Assembly: GCF_027744825.2 (NCBI RefSeq)
Contig: NC_071349.1
Span: forward strand, 20,872,501-20,936,500
From: Synchiropus splendidus
Lineage: Eukaryota; Chordata; Actinopteri; Syngnathiformes; Callionymidae
Reading direction: 5' to 3'
Length of the DNA: 64,000 nt
The notes beneath the pieces were generated by a model. It ran no database searches and had not been told where the DNA came from. It saw only the letters and a program-made list of their open reading frames with translations. Positions within the stretch are counted from its first letter, which is position 1. Each line of letters starts with the position of its first letter. A program made the position numbers and the translations under genes. Below are positions 33,712 to 45,795 of the stretch, in pieces.

Positions 33712-36700
33712 ATGGGCAGGAGACGCCAAGCCAAGCAGCTCTTCACCGGTTTGAGCAAGAAACAAAGGAGGCATTTGAAGGACTTTGGAGAGGAGCATCC
33801 GTTTCACGACGTGTGAGTGGCCCGGTGCTTTTCTCTTCCTGTACAAGCCGCTGTTGCTGGTTTGACGTCACCTCGCGTGGACTCGCGTCTCTGTTTGAAT
33901 GAGCGCGGTGTTGAGCACCTCTGGCTCCCGTGGGGTCTGACCGTCATCTGCTGCGAGCTCAGCCGCGCGGTCACAGCGGCTGTGTGCACGCGCTGACGGC
34001 GTGTGTGCGTCAGAGTGGGTCGCGACTGTGACTGAGAGAGAGAGAGAGAAGTGTTTCACGCCTGAGGGAGCCGCCGTGTGTTTCCCAAGCACAGATACTG
34101 CTGTCACGTGACGCTCTGCTGTGCTCCACCCCAGGGTCAGCGAGCGGGCGGAGAGGACCCAGATCCTTCAGCTGGTCAGTGGCTTCCCTCTCCCTGTCGC
34201 TGGCTCCTGAGTCAGGCGCCTGTCGCTCTCCCACAGGCAGAAAGCCCGGAGCCGTCGGACGCAGAGCCGGAGCATGTGGAGGAGCAAGCTGAGCCAGTGG
34301 AGGCAACGGCCTATCAGCAGCTTCTGGCCACTCTGGGCGCCGCGCCTCAGAGTGATGGAGAGGAGCAGAGCTCTGACCAGGACCAAGGCTGGTGTTGACA
34401 TGAGATCCAGGTGAGAATGTGAGTGGCGGGATGTGAAGGCCGGACTGTTGCGTGTTTGTAGGGGACGGTGAGGAGACGCTTGTCGCCGATGCTGAGGAGC
34501 AGAAAGGTCTTCCCGCAGAAGGAGAGGAGCAGCAGCAGCAGCAGCAGGAGGAGGAGGAGGACGACGACGCAGAGGGAGGAGCGGAGGTGGTCGACGAAGA
34601 CATGGAGTCCAAGTTCTGCCTGGAGAGCAACTTCACCACAGATGCAGGAGAGGAAGACGGCCGGGGTAAGTCGCCCAGCGTCCGGCTCTGGGCGCAGCTG
34701 ACCTCTGATGGACGGCGGCGTCTCCCCTCAGATATGTTTCTCCAGCACTTGGGCACAGAGCTGGGTGAAGGCGACGTGGAGACCATCACCTCGGGCAGCA
34801 GATCCAAGAGTCAGATCATGGTACCGCCTTGGCAGCCTGTTGTCTGTGGCTTTTTCCCTCATCCCCCTGTCTTCTGACTTAGTGGCCCACACTTGGTCAA
34901 CTGCTCTGCACCAACCCCCTGGACAGGTTCGGTCCCATGGCCCCACTCAAAGACACCAACCCTCCGGTCCTTCACAAGCTTCTGACAGCCACTTTGGAGA
35001 CCTTGAACTTCAGCGAGCGGCAGCAGCAGAAGGAGGCCACTCCTCTGCAGACGGAGCTGCTGGCTGTCATGGGCACCTACAGAGACTTCTACCACCCCGA
35101 GTCCTGCCCGCTGGGACAGGGTCCTCAGGTCCGCAGGGCCTACTGCCTCCACGTGCTCAACCACGTGCTGAAGGCCAACTCCAGGATCCTGGCTCACAAC
35201 GCTCGGCTGAGGGAGCAGAAGGAGCAGCCCGGAGCTGCCCCTCTGGAGGAGCCCAGAGACCAGGGCCTGACGCGGCCCAAGGTGAGGCCTGTGTCACCCA
35301 GGCTTTGCCGGCGCTGATGCGGCTGGACACGCGGCAGGAACGCACCTGTGGCTGGCTGCAGACAGCAGGGCGGGGCAGGTGGAGACCAGTGGCACGGTGT
35401 ACAGCGTCCTCTCTCTCTCTCTCTCTCGCAGGCTCTGATTCTGGTGCCGTTTCGCGGCGCCGCGCTTCAGATCGTCCACACCTTCATCACTCTGCTGGAG
35501 TCCAGCGGCAAGAAGATGGTGGTCAGCTACAAGAAGAGGTTCAAGGAGGAGTTTGGAGACGACCCGGACGACAAGCCGCCCAACCTCCGCCGACCCGCCG
35601 ACTATCGAGCCACTTTCTCCGGCAACGTGGACGACCACTTCAGGATAGGTGCCGACTGGATCCGAGAGAGGAGGCAGATGTTGTCGCCGGTGAGAGCCAC
35701 TGAGCCCTGCCTCTCCCCACAGGCCTGTCCATCATCCGCAGCAGCGTGCGCCTCTACGCTCCCTTCTACTCCTCCGACATCATCATCGCCTCGCCGCTCG
35801 GCCTGCGCACCCTGCTGGGAGCCGAGGGGGAGAAGAAGAGGGACTTTGACTTCCTGGCCTCGGTGGAGGTGCTGGTGGTGGACCAGGCCCAGGTCTTCCT
35901 CATGCAGAACTGGGAGCACGTCTTGGTGAGGACGGCGGCGTGGCTGGCGCGGCACGTGTGACGGCGTCTTGTCTCTCCAACCCCCCAGCACGTGATGAAG
36001 CACCTGAACCTGCAGCCGCTGGACTCGCACGGCGTGGACTTCTCCCGGGTCCGCATGTGGAACCTCAACAACTGGGGCCGACACTACCGGCAGACGCTGG
36101 TCTTCAGCTCCGTGCAGGACCCGCAGATCAGCAGCATCCTCACCAGGCACTGCGCCAACTACCGAGGACAGGTGGCCGAGCCTCCCGACCGCGTCCAGCA
36201 GGGGGCGTCCTTCAACTCTCATGTCTTTCCAGATCTGCACCAAGAACGTCCCCAAAAGCGGCTCCATCTGCCAGGTGATGGTTCAGCTGCCCCATGTTTT
36301 CCAGATGTTCCCCTCCGACAGCTTCGTGGACCACGACGCTCGGTACGATCCAGCGACCCCGCCAAGTTGATTCGTCTCTTTCTTCAGATGACATGTCACC
36401 TGATCCAGCCGCCGCCCTGAACGTGGCGGCTTTCACCGCGTTGTTTGCGGAAAGCTCCCCAAAGAAAGCTCATGTAGTGACTGAAGTCATGACGGAGAGA
36501 TTTACTGCTCACCGAGAGAAGCTAGTGTTTTTACTGCCGCCAAGTCAGTGCGGGTCCAAGCCCTCCCTCTGATTGGTCCGCCGCGCCGTGCTTGGCTGCA
36601 GTCAACTGATATTGAGTGTCACTTCTGGTTGGTGTTGTGCTTGGACTGGTGCTCCTCGACATCAGGTCATCGCTTACGTAACACATTGACGTGAGGCGGT

Positions 36701-37386
36701 GTTTCTTGCGTTGCTGTTTTTGCTGAGCGTGTGCCGGGGCAGGACGCAGCGGCGGCGGCAGCTCCTCACTCCTGTCCCGACTCTGACTTCCAGGTTCCAG
36801 TTCTTCGTGAACAAAGTCCTGCCTCAGTACCAGGACTCGGTCATGTCGCACACGCTGGTCTACGTCCCGTCCTACTTTGACTACGTGCGACTGCGAAACC
36901 ACCTGAAGAAGCAGGGCAGCAGCTTCGCCTGCTTGTGCGAGTACTCCAGCAAGTCGGAGGTTTCCCGCGCCAGACACTTCTTCCAGACTGGAGACAAAGG
37001 TTTGCTGCTCTTCACCGAGCGCTTCCACTTCTACAAGAGGTCAGTGTCTGCACTTGTGAGAAGCGGACCCAGGCTCCAGCTGACCGGAGCCTCCCCTCCC
37101 CTCCCCTCCCCTCCCCTCCTCTCCTCTCAGATACACCATCAAAGGCGTCCAGAACCTGATCTTCTACGGGCTGCCCTCCTTCCCGCACTTCTACAGCGAG
37201 GTGTGCAACATGCTGTCCGCCGGGGGGCGGCAGGCGGCCGCCAGCTGGACCTGCACCGCCCTCTACTCGCGCTACGACGCCCACAAGCTGGCCGCCGTCG
37301 CCGGGGGGCAGCGCGCCTCGCAGATGCTCGGCTCCGACAAGAGCGTGCACCTCTTCGTCACGGGGGAGGAGGAGAGGACGCCCTGA
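33712..37386 (+). CDS. utp25: UTP25 (DEF, digestive organ expansion factor), SSU processome component (12 exons)
   Basis: Nucleolar factor for 18S rRNA maturation; its zebrafish homologue Def is needed for gut and liver growth. Exons: 33712-33812, 34135-34174, 34237-34387, 34462-34665, 34732-34820, 34883-35281, 35432-35648, 35723-35925, 35989-36171, 36233-36342, 36794-37039 and 37131-37386, giving 732 aa (human 756). Landmarks: [18 protein letters not shown]; an acidic stretch with Gln and Glu runs in exon 4; [94 protein letters not shown]. It has a DEAD-helicase-like fold lacking usable ATPase motifs. Exon 3 has no GT donor in the required phase; a GC donor at 34388 fits, because reading on meets TGA at 34396-34398. 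Confidence 0.93.
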
Positions 37387-37781
37387 CCAGGACCGGCCCG
37401 GCCGTCGGCCACTGTGGCGCCCGGTGTCTCCTCAGGCGACCGACCGCAGTCAGCTGCAGAAGGAGCCGAGGGGAGGCCTCGCTGTGTGCGCTTGTGAGAG
37501 GCGTGTCAGGGTCTGTGTGCACGGGTGGACCCGCGAGTGTTGGTCTATCTGTCCTTGTGGGGGTCAGGGCTGTTTGACCCCGAAGATAAAAACTTCAAAA
37601 GTCAGGTGGTTATTGTTGGCCTCAGTCCTGGTTAAGGTCCTGACGAGGACGGACCTGTGTGATGTGGAGTGGACCCGGGTCCAAAGGAGTCGTGTGAGCG
37701 CGTGTCGCCGCCTAATCATTAACCCGCCAGCTGCCGCGTGGGCGGCCGTCGCGCTCCACGCGGCAGTTGGGAGCCGCGGGC
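37387..37781. other. UTP25-SLC7 intergenic interval
   Basis: About 400 bp containing the UTP25 3' end and the transporter's promoter. No canonical AATAAA was seen; GATAAA at about 37585 is a weak candidate. Confidence 0.4.
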
Positions 37782-40700
37782 ATGGAGGAGCGCAGGCAGG
37801 GGCTGAGCCTGAGGAGGGAAGTGGGTCTGCTGGGCGCCGTCTCGCTCATCGCAGGGACCATGATCGGCTCCGGGATCTTCATGTCCCCGCAGACGGTCCT
37901 GCTGACCATCGGCAGCCCCGGAGCCAGCCTGCTGGTCTGGGCCTGCTGCGGCCTGCTGGCCATCCTCGCCTCCTGCTGCTACGCCGAACTGGGCACCGTC
38001 ATCAGAGAGTCCGGCGGCGAGTACGTCTACATCCTGCGAACGTCCGGCGCGCCCGTGGCTTTCATGCTCATCTTCAGCTCGGTTCTGTTCGTGAGGCCCG
38101 CCGGAGTGGCGGGGATCGCGCTCAGCTTCGCTCAGTACGTGGTGAGCCCCTTCTACCCGGAGTGCGCCCCTCCGGTGCTGGTGGTGAAGTGCGTGGCGGC
38201 CGCCGCCATCCTGGTGCTGGCCGCCGTCAACTGCCTGGACGTGCGCTTCTCCATGGCGCTGCAGGTCTTCTTCCTGCTCGCCAAGGTTCTGGCCTTGGCG
38301 CTCATCATCACAGGGGGCGTGGTCATGCTCGTCGGCGGGCACACGGGCACCTTCCAAAACTCCTTCGAGGGCACCAACGTGGGCATCAACTCCGTGGGCA
38401 TCGCCTTCTACCAGGGCCTGTGGTCCTACGACGGCTGGAACAACCTCAACTACGTGACCGAGGAGCTCAAGCGGCCCGAGGTGAGTCCGAGCCACCGTGT
38501 CGCCCCTGCTCTGCCGCGCCGCGCCGCCGTGTAATGCTAAATGCTCAGAGAAGCCCATCTTTTTGGATGACGTTCCTTGAGTGGTTTCCAGGCTGGCAGC
38601 ACGTTGTCAGCCATTGTTTGGTTCCTCAGCTCCTCACAAGGGCGGAGTCTGAGCGGTGGAGGTGTGTGTGAGCTGCTGCTCTGTTGATGTCCAGGCTCAG
38701 AAACAGCTGCAGAGAGATGGAGGTCGGCCATCTTGGTTCACAGAGTGGGGCTGACGCTGCACCACTCACTTCCCTCCGTTCTACAGCTCCATGGTTTGGA
38801 CCTTTAGGATCCAGGATCCGTCCCAACATTTGTGAGCGTGGCACGTGACGTCATCTCCACAAGGCTGGCGCACAAGACACAAACAGAATCGTCAGGAAAG
38901 GCGTGCTGATCGGACAGTTGTCGGCGCTCTTCTGGAGGGACTGGTGGTGAGCGCAGTGCTGATGCCGAGCTATCACTGTTGGTGTGGAGCCACCGCGCTT
39001 CCACAGGCGTGTCAGTCCCACGACGTGAGGACGTTCGCCCCTCCTCCTCCTGGGATACCAGGCCTTCTCCGTGTGGCCCTCGCCGCACACATCAGTCAGC
39101 CTGAAGGCCATGGACGTGGCGAGCCACCAGCAGGGGATGAAGCTGAAGAGGGAGGTGGGCCTGTTGGGGGCCGTGTCCTTCATCGCTGGATCTTCAAGTC
39201 ACCCCAGTATAGCCTGTCCACCGTTGGCGCCAGCCTGCTGGTCTGGGCCGCTGGTGGCCATGCTGGCGGGCCTGCGTTACGCTGAGCTGGGGACTCCTGA
39301 TGGCCAACTGTGTGAGCGCCCGCTGGGCCACACAGATCCAGGTGCTCACCATGGTGGTGAAGGTGTTGGCCGTGGCCCTCATCATTCTGGGGAGTCCAAG
39401 GAAAGACGGAGACGTCGGACCTCTCCTGGGAGGGGACGAACGCTGGCGCCAGTGCCATCGGAGTCGCTTCCTATCAGGCTCTGTGGCCCTACGAGGGCTG
39501 GAACACTCTGAACTACGTCACAGAGGAAGTGAAAAACCCAAAGGTAAGAGTCACACCGTGGGCCTTGCGGGTCCTGACCTGCGCTTGTGACCCACACCGG
39601 CACGTTGTTCCTGGCCCTGACACATCGTGGCTGGCGTCATGGTTCTGGACCTCACTGAGATGAGTGTTGGACTGGGCGCCACCTCGGAGCTTCGGCCTTG
39701 ATGTTCAGGACAGAGATCTTCCTTCTGCTGGCCGTGGTCTTTCTCTGTGGTCACCAAGCTCTCGAGCGGTGGAACGCCTCTCCAATCCAGCAGATACAGG
39801 TGCTTCCTGGTGATGATGGGCTCCGTCACGTCACGTCATGCAGCCTGGACGGTGGTGGGGCGCAGGACTCAACAAGGTCACGCCGACCTTCGCTGAGCCT
39901 TCAGCGTGTGACAGGGTCGCCTGGATGATCATCCCGAAGCTCTTGATGGGCCTTGACCTTTGCTGAAGGGTCAAACTAAAGACGGGGGTTGGGCCTGTGA
40001 GGCGTCAGAGGTCATGCAGATGTTCTTTCCGCCGCGTCTGTTCTCAGTCAGAAATGGGGGAAGGACCTGAACTCCTGGACAGAGTCCAAGGATCTTGCGC
40101 TGACAAGGGCAGTTCAGCTGCTGAGGCCCCTCATCCGGGCGCTGGCAGGGTGAGAGGGGTCACAGTATACCAAGCCTGTTGTGGCCTCGTGAACCTTCAG
40201 TCAGGCGCTCAGTGTGAAGACACTGATAAGCCTTGTGATCTGCCGCCAACCTTGGCAGGTGATCTGCGGCTCCATCCACCTTTGTCTCTGCAGTCCGTCC
40301 TGGAGGCGCTTTGCTGATCTGGGCCATCAGTGGAATCGTTGCCATGTTTGCTGCTCTGTCGCACACAGAGCTGGGCACCTCGGTTCCCGAGTCGAGCGGC
40401 GACTTCATCTACATCCGGAGGATCCAGGGGCTGACTCCGGCAGCATTGACTGTGGTGCTGCAGGTGAAAGCATTCGGCATGGCGGCCATGGCTGTGAGCA
40501 TGGCAGCGCCCGGCTGCTCACCCCAGTGTTGTGGGAGTTTGAGAAGTTGCTTCTGAAGCATGATGTGCGCCCAGACAGCCATCAGACCCTTTACTGCCCG
40601 GCATCCATCATGTCTGTGTGGAGTCGCGCTGGACACCTCGACGCCTGAGGCCAGAAGCTCACCCCCCGCCGAGAGTTCCCCGAGACAAAGTGCAGCTCTC

Positions 40701-42235
40701 CAGCCGGGGTCAGGTCTGCGGCCAGAACCAGACTCTCTTGTGTTCACACCTCGGACGTCTGAACCAAAAGAGCTTTGTCTCCAGACGGAGTCGCAGTGTG
40801 AAAGCACTCCGAGGGACCGGATGAAATGTTTCCAGCCAAACATCAGCGCTGCACCTTAAGCAGCGTCGTCGTCCATTGGACGAGCGAGTGCAGTCGAACG
40901 TTGGTTTAACCTATGAAGCTGGATTTTATGGCTGCGTGGATGGTTTAGCAGTGGCATGGCGGCGCGTGACGGGCGCGTGGAACACACCTGGATGTGACTC
41001 TGGTCACATGCCTGCTGAGGTTTGGCCCTGCTGGAGGCTGTGGTGACAGGCGGCAGACCGCGGCGGACCCCCGTGCCTAAATGCCTGGTGCTTTGCTCAC
41101 GCAGGTCAATCTCCCCAGAGCGGTTGTGATCGCCATTTCGCTGGTGACTGGTTTGTACCTGCTGGTCAACATCAGCTACCTGACCGTGATGACGCCGAAA
41201 GAGCTGATCTCCTCCAGCGCCGTGGCAGTGACGTGGGGGTAAGAGCGCACCGGCTGGACGCCCTGTGGGCGGGGCCTGCAGTGGCGGGGGGCTCTTCTCT
41301 TCCGAGCTCCCGCCTACTCTGCCGTGCCACACTGTCCCAAGGAAGCAGACCTCCACATGCCACCCTGCCCCGTCCTTCCTCGCCCTCAGCCTGCTCCTCC
41401 CCCTCAGCTCACCATGAGACGGCAGAAACCATGACTCCTCATTTGCTGTGCAGGAACAAGGTTCTGGGCAGCTGGGGCTGGATCATGTCTGTCGCCGCCG
41501 CTCTGTCTGCTTTCGGATCCCTCAACGGGACCTTCTTCAGCGGCGGCCGGGTTTGTTTTGTGGCTGCCAGGGAAGGGCACATGGTAAGAGCCCATGCACG
41601 TCTGCACCTGTCTGTCTGGAGGGTTGCAGTGACCGGCCTTGCGTCTGCAGCCAGACATTCTGGCCATGGCTCACGTCCACAGACTGACTCCATCTCCTGC
41701 GCTCATCTTCACCACCGTCGTCTCGCTGGTGGTGCTCATCCCCGGAGACTTTCAGAGCATCGTCAACTTCTTCAGGTGAGTCTGTGGTGGTCCGCCGCGG
41801 CACCTTCGTTTCCTCTGACCGCGTCCATGTCGTGTGACAGCTTCACGGCCTGGTTTTTCTACGCCATCACTCTTTCTGGACTCATCTACCTGAAGATCAA
41901 GAAGCCACATCTCCCTCGGCCTTACAAGGTCACAGCCCGGCACCTCGGCGCAGGACTCTGCCTCCATGTTTCCTTGTCTTGAGCCTCTGCTCCTCTCCTT
42001 TCAGGTGCCCATCATCCTGCCCATCCTGGTCCTCATTGCGGCGGTGTTTTTGGTGCTGGCGCCCGTCATTGACCAACCTCAGATTGAATACCTCTACGTG
42101 ACTTTGTTCATTTTTAGCGGGGTCCTGGTTTACATCCCTCTCATCCACTTCCAGCTGTGTCCCGGGCTCTTGAGCAGAGTGACAGTCTTCCTGCAGTTAT
42201 TCCTGGAGGTTGCACCGGCAGAGAAGAACCTGTGA
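37782..42235 (+). CDS. SLC7-family (LAT/xCT-type) amino-acid transporter (6 coding exons)
   Basis: Light chain of a heteromeric amino-acid exchanger with 12 predicted membrane helices. Exons: 37782-38480, 41105-41238, 41454-41583, 41651-41775, 41841-41928 and 42005-42235, joining to 468 aa. Motifs are [16 protein letters not shown] (helix 1 unwinding motif GSGIF), [67 protein letters not shown] and [14 protein letters not shown]. Similarity is spread over SLC7A9, SLC7A11 and SLC7A13 ([11 protein letters not shown] is most like SLC7A13), so I give no symbol. The first 233 residues sit in one exon, though this part is split in typical SLC7 genes. Two decayed copies of that exon lie in the 2.6 kb first intron. 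The upstream in-frame codons at 37767 lack an ATG, so the start is 37782. Confidence 0.88.
39110..39543 (+). pseudogene. decayed copy of the SLC7 first exon (copy 2)
   Basis: Begins with ATG and [18 protein letters not shown], matching [18 protein letters not shown] of the intact exon. It then loses the GSGIF segment, shifts frame near LLVWAA and AELGT, lacks much of the middle, shows [17 protein letters not shown], and ends with [20 protein letters not shown] in another frame before VKNPK and a GTAAGA donor. Frameshifts and an internal deletion make it non-functional as a transporter exon, though its splice donor survives. Confidence 0.8.
40290..40460 (+). pseudogene. decayed copy of the SLC7 first exon (copy 3 fragment)
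   Basis: A plus-strand frame reads [20 protein letters not shown] then [20 protein letters not shown], aligning with [18 protein letters not shown] and [20 protein letters not shown] in the intact exon. Only this middle segment is recognisable; both ends are lost. Confidence 0.75.
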
Positions 42236-42334
42236 TCCCAAGGTGAATCCTTGTCTACGCCGAGGACCATGAATCACAGGCTCGCCGTCCTTCAGGTTGC
42301 ACTTTATGTATCGATGACACTCATGGAGCGAATC

Positions 42335-42340
42335 ATTAAA
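42335..42340 (+). terminator. SLC7 poly(A) signal
   Basis: ATTAAA, the common variant signal, about 100 bp after the transporter stop codon. Confidence 0.5.
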
Positions 42341-42594
42341 GAGTCACTGATGTGACAGTGACGACGCTGCAGGAGAATCCTCCAAACACCCGTCAGCGTG
42401 AAGGTCTTCGACTGCCAGCAGTCCAGGGGAGCCGAAGGAAAAACAAGACAGGAACTTGTCTCTCATTCAAACAAATGGCGTTTTATGCAACAGTCACACG
42501 ACAACCATAAAAACATCCACCAGACTACCGCAAAAACCGCACCATCTTTCCTTCTCTCAGGAAACGGCATCCGTGGAGCGGTTCCTCTGAGGAG

Positions 42595-44323
42595 TCACTC
42601 GGGGTCCGCTCTGCTCTCGGTGCCGGCGGCATCTTTTTGACTGTGCGTGCTGCTGCCCCCTTCTGTCGATACGTGGTACAAAGCATGAAGCCTTCGTGCA
42701 CTCAAGTCGGCGTCCTGGCTTCCTTCGCAGCACTTGATCCAGGACGGTGGGATGGCTTCGTAGCCGTAGTGAGCGCCGGCGATGGCGCCCGCCATGCTGG
42801 CGATGGTGTCCGTGTCCCCTCCCAGAGCCAGGCTGTACGCGATCGTCCTCTCGAGGCCGCCGTAGCTCTCCGGGAGGATTTCTCGCGGCTGCAGGCAGTG
42901 CAGGACGCAGAAGATGGCGGTGGGCACAGAGTGGAGCGCGGCAATACCGTTACCTGCCGGAGGACACGGGTCAGCGGCGCGTTGGTCCCTCGTGGAAGAA
43001 ACTCACCCAGCTCTGCGATGACCTCCTCGATGCTGACGTTGCTCCTGTCCACCAGCTCCTGCACTCGGTGGAGACGCTCACAAAACGGTTTGTCCGCCTC
43101 CTTCAGGCTGAGCACAAACAAGGCCTTGAAAAACGCCCACACCGCCAGCAGGCGCCGGTCACTCACACTCGTGCCTCGGTCCGCGTGGGCTCCTCGTCCT
43201 CCACCTCCTCCATCTCTGCTATCAACCTGCTGATGAACTGCTGCGGCAGGTCTAGCGCCCCCTGCAGGGACAGGTGCACGGCTAAGGCCTGCAGCACTGC
43301 GCCGTTGTAGCCCAGCGAGCAGGAGTGGGTGAGCGTGGAGCCCAGGCGAGAGAACTGGTGAGAGTGAGCAGAGCAAACCTGAGCCAACGGCTCCATGGAT
43401 TCCTTCACAGGGACGGCAAATGGAAACACAGGCTACTTTTTTCACATCGCCGGGGTCTGGGAACGCGAGGGCGAAGGGAGCGGCTCTCATGGCTCCACCG
43501 TTCCCAAAAGAGCCCCGGCCGTTGAACTGGTCCCGGGCGGGCTGGTAGACGTCAGCCAGCTGAGAGGACGACAGCTTCCTCAGAACCTGGATCACGCCGT
43601 TGCCATAGCCACGGTGGGGCGACGCCGTGTACTCCTTTGCGAACCTGAAAAGCATCCTTTCGTCACTAACCTCGGACAAGTGGCATCGGGGGCAGAGGCT
43701 GCAGCTGAAGGAAGGAGAGACACAAGGGCGCAGGACGTGGCCACGTCCCAGACCAAGAAGAGATTCGGCTTCACAGTCATCTCAAGTGGAGAGAAATTGG
43801 AAGCAGACCTGCGAGCCATGTCCCTCTCGTCGTAGCCCGTACGGGTCAGCAGAGACTGGGCCACACAGCGGGTCATGGCCGTGTCGTCGCTGTACTCCAG
43901 GATGCCTGCAACCACCAAACACTCATGAGTGACAGGTACTGACCACTGCACAGCTGACCAACACCATATCGCGGACGCTCAAGCCCAACAGGCTCAGTGA
44001 GGGAGAGGTTACAGGTCAGTGGTTGTTCGCCCTCCACGGGGGAGGGAAGAACCATGGTCGTTAGCAATGTTAGCACCAGACCGCACTCGCGCGTTTCAGG
44101 CCACTACAGGTGCAATGACGCTCAAAAACAGGCCACCGTCTCCTTTGGCTTCGTCCTCCAGGCTGCCCAGGTGCCGCAGGACGCTCTCCGGGGGGACCTC
44201 CTCCACGCCCTCGAACTCTCCGCCGACACAGTCGCCCAGGACAGCGGCCACCAGCGCTCCCCGGAACCGGGACAGGGAGGCCGGCCCGCCGCCGGAGCCC
44301 GCTCGCACGGCCGCTCCCGCCAT
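42595..44323 (-). CDS. adprs: ADPRS (ARH3), ADP-ribosylserine hydrolase (6 exons)
   Basis: Mg-dependent hydrolase that removes ADP-ribose from serine and degrades poly(ADP-ribose) in nucleus and mitochondria after DNA damage. Exons in transcript order: 44323-44137, 43905-43809, 43644-43437, 43354-43167, 43107-43007 and 42953-42595, giving 379 aa (human 363). Landmarks are SLSRFRGALVAAVLGDCVGG, YSDDTAM (metal-binding Asp pair; human has TDDTAM), RGYGNGVIQVLRKL, FNGRGSFGNGGAMR, SLGYNGAVLQALAVHL, ELGNGIAALHSVPTAIF and LGGDTDTIASMAGAIAGAHY (second metal site). Catalytic Asp positions are present; the Thr of the first site is Ser. The C-terminal tail is about 25 residues longer than in human. It converges on the SLC7 gene, with stop codons 360 bp apart. 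Confidence 0.94.
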
Positions 44324-44974
44324 TCGTTCGCCGCCACGCGCCGCCGAGAGACGCGATCGGACGTGATTGTGATCAAACAACGAGCGACGTCACAGCGGCT
44401 GCTTCCGGACTCGAGCGTCGCGCGTCACGCGCGGATGTTCTCGCCGTGGACGCAAACGGACGCGGCCACACCATCACATCCACACTTGTTGACAAACACA
44501 TCCGCGCCAAGTGTGCGAGTGTTCACTCGGTGCTTATCATTTCTACCGCCGAGCCACACGAAATGAGTCCGGAAAAGCCTCGTTGCGTGATGTCATATCC
44601 GGTTGTACGCTCGACAACAACGGCTGCAGTCGCACGCATACATTACCCACAACCCCCCGCGGGCTCGGCTCATGGCGGCGGAACCTGGCGGGCACGGAGG
44701 AACTGGAGCTTCACAGTAACGCGACGTGCAGCGTCTGGTCGACGAACTCTCGACTGTTTCCTGGCTTTAACGGCGCTGCTAAGGCTTGAGCTGGGCTCGC
44801 CCGGTGTTTCAGTAGCGTTGGCGCGAGCTAACACGTGCAGGTGGCTGCCTCCCTGCGTTCAGCGCTCCTGCTCACCGCGTCTCCAGGGCGCGCGCGCGAG
44901 TGACCCGGACCGTTCAGGGGGGGCCACGCTAGCGTCTGTTGGCAAGCCGCGCCGCCACCGTCCCTCGACCGAGA
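44324..44974. promoter_or_regulatory. divergent CpG-rich promoter interval upstream of ADPRS
   Basis: GC-rich 650-bp interval between the ADPRS start (minus) and a plus-strand candidate start at 44975. ATGGCGGCGG at about 44672 is YY1-like. Shared use by two genes is inferred. Confidence 0.4.
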
Positions 44975-45795
44975 ATGTCGAGTCATGCGATACAGCCCTA
45001 TGTACTGGACCCGGAATCTGAGCCCGAAAATGAAGACGCACCCGCGCGACCTGGAGACCTGTCGCCATGGTACTTCCACACGCTGCGTTTGACTGTTTCT
45101 GGCGCTGATGAGCCTCTGCTTCCCAGGGGTTCCGCTGGGAAACGCTGCGAGTCTCCAGGTGGAGCGGACCAGGTGTGCAGTGCAGGACCGCTGAAGGTAA
45201 TGACCCCCAGCTCTGACCTGGCCTGACTCACTCAGTGAAATGCCATGCGTATGTGCCGCTGGTTTTGCCTCAACACTTCCAATTCAGCCTCGTTCGCCAC
45301 AAAGCTATATCCTATACTGTGTTATATACTTGTGCATTGGAAGAGGTTTGATGTGGGACCCGGGCCGAGGCGCGTCACCTGTCTCAGTACAACTCCGTTC
45401 ATGAGCGTTTTTGGGGCGATGGCCGTCCAGCGGTCATGTGCTGTGGAGGCAGCGCCTGCGGCAACTTTATCTACTGCAAGTTCCATCAGGACTGCGCCAT
45501 CCTGCTGAAGTCTTTGACTCCTTCCTCGTGGCCATGACGGTATGTGTGCTGCCTTTTACTCGTATAACGGCCTCTTGCTTCGTATGATAATGTAGTCATG
45601 TTCTGCGCTGCAGTAAATTCAAGGCGTTGCGTTCACCTGTTTCACTTTTATTGAATGCCTCTGATCCAAAGTGGTATAGGTGTGACTTATGTCATCATCG
45701 TTTACAGGTGGAGGAAAAAAAATCTGAGGCTGCAGAGGAGCTGGACTCCACCCAGGCCAAAGATGAGCGACACGATGCAGGCTTCCAAACTTGAA
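44975..45795 (+). CDS. unrecognised small multi-exon transcription unit (tentative)
   Basis: I do not recognise this gene. An ATG at 44975 opens MSSHAIQPYVLDPESEPENE, an acidic start vaguely like fish P2X7-intracellular-domain-like proteins. Further on, a CAG acceptor (about 45387) is followed by a Cys-rich frame with VMCCGGSACGNFIYCKFHQD. A GTATGT donor follows at about 45540, then TTTACAG and a last exon (about 45709-45795) encoding VEEKKSEAAEELDSTQAKDE, a TGA and AATAAA about 8 bp later. In another frame the middle exon runs VFDSFLVAMT straight into that last exon. Frames of the three parts could not all be reconciled, so it may be a decayed gene or have exons I missed. The splice signals and poly(A) signal argue for transcription. 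Confidence 0.35.

Noticed and set aside
37719..38558. 279-codon minus-strand frame opposite the SLC7 first exon
   Set aside because: Composition is His/Gln/Gly-rich and it mirrors the transporter exon; no homology.
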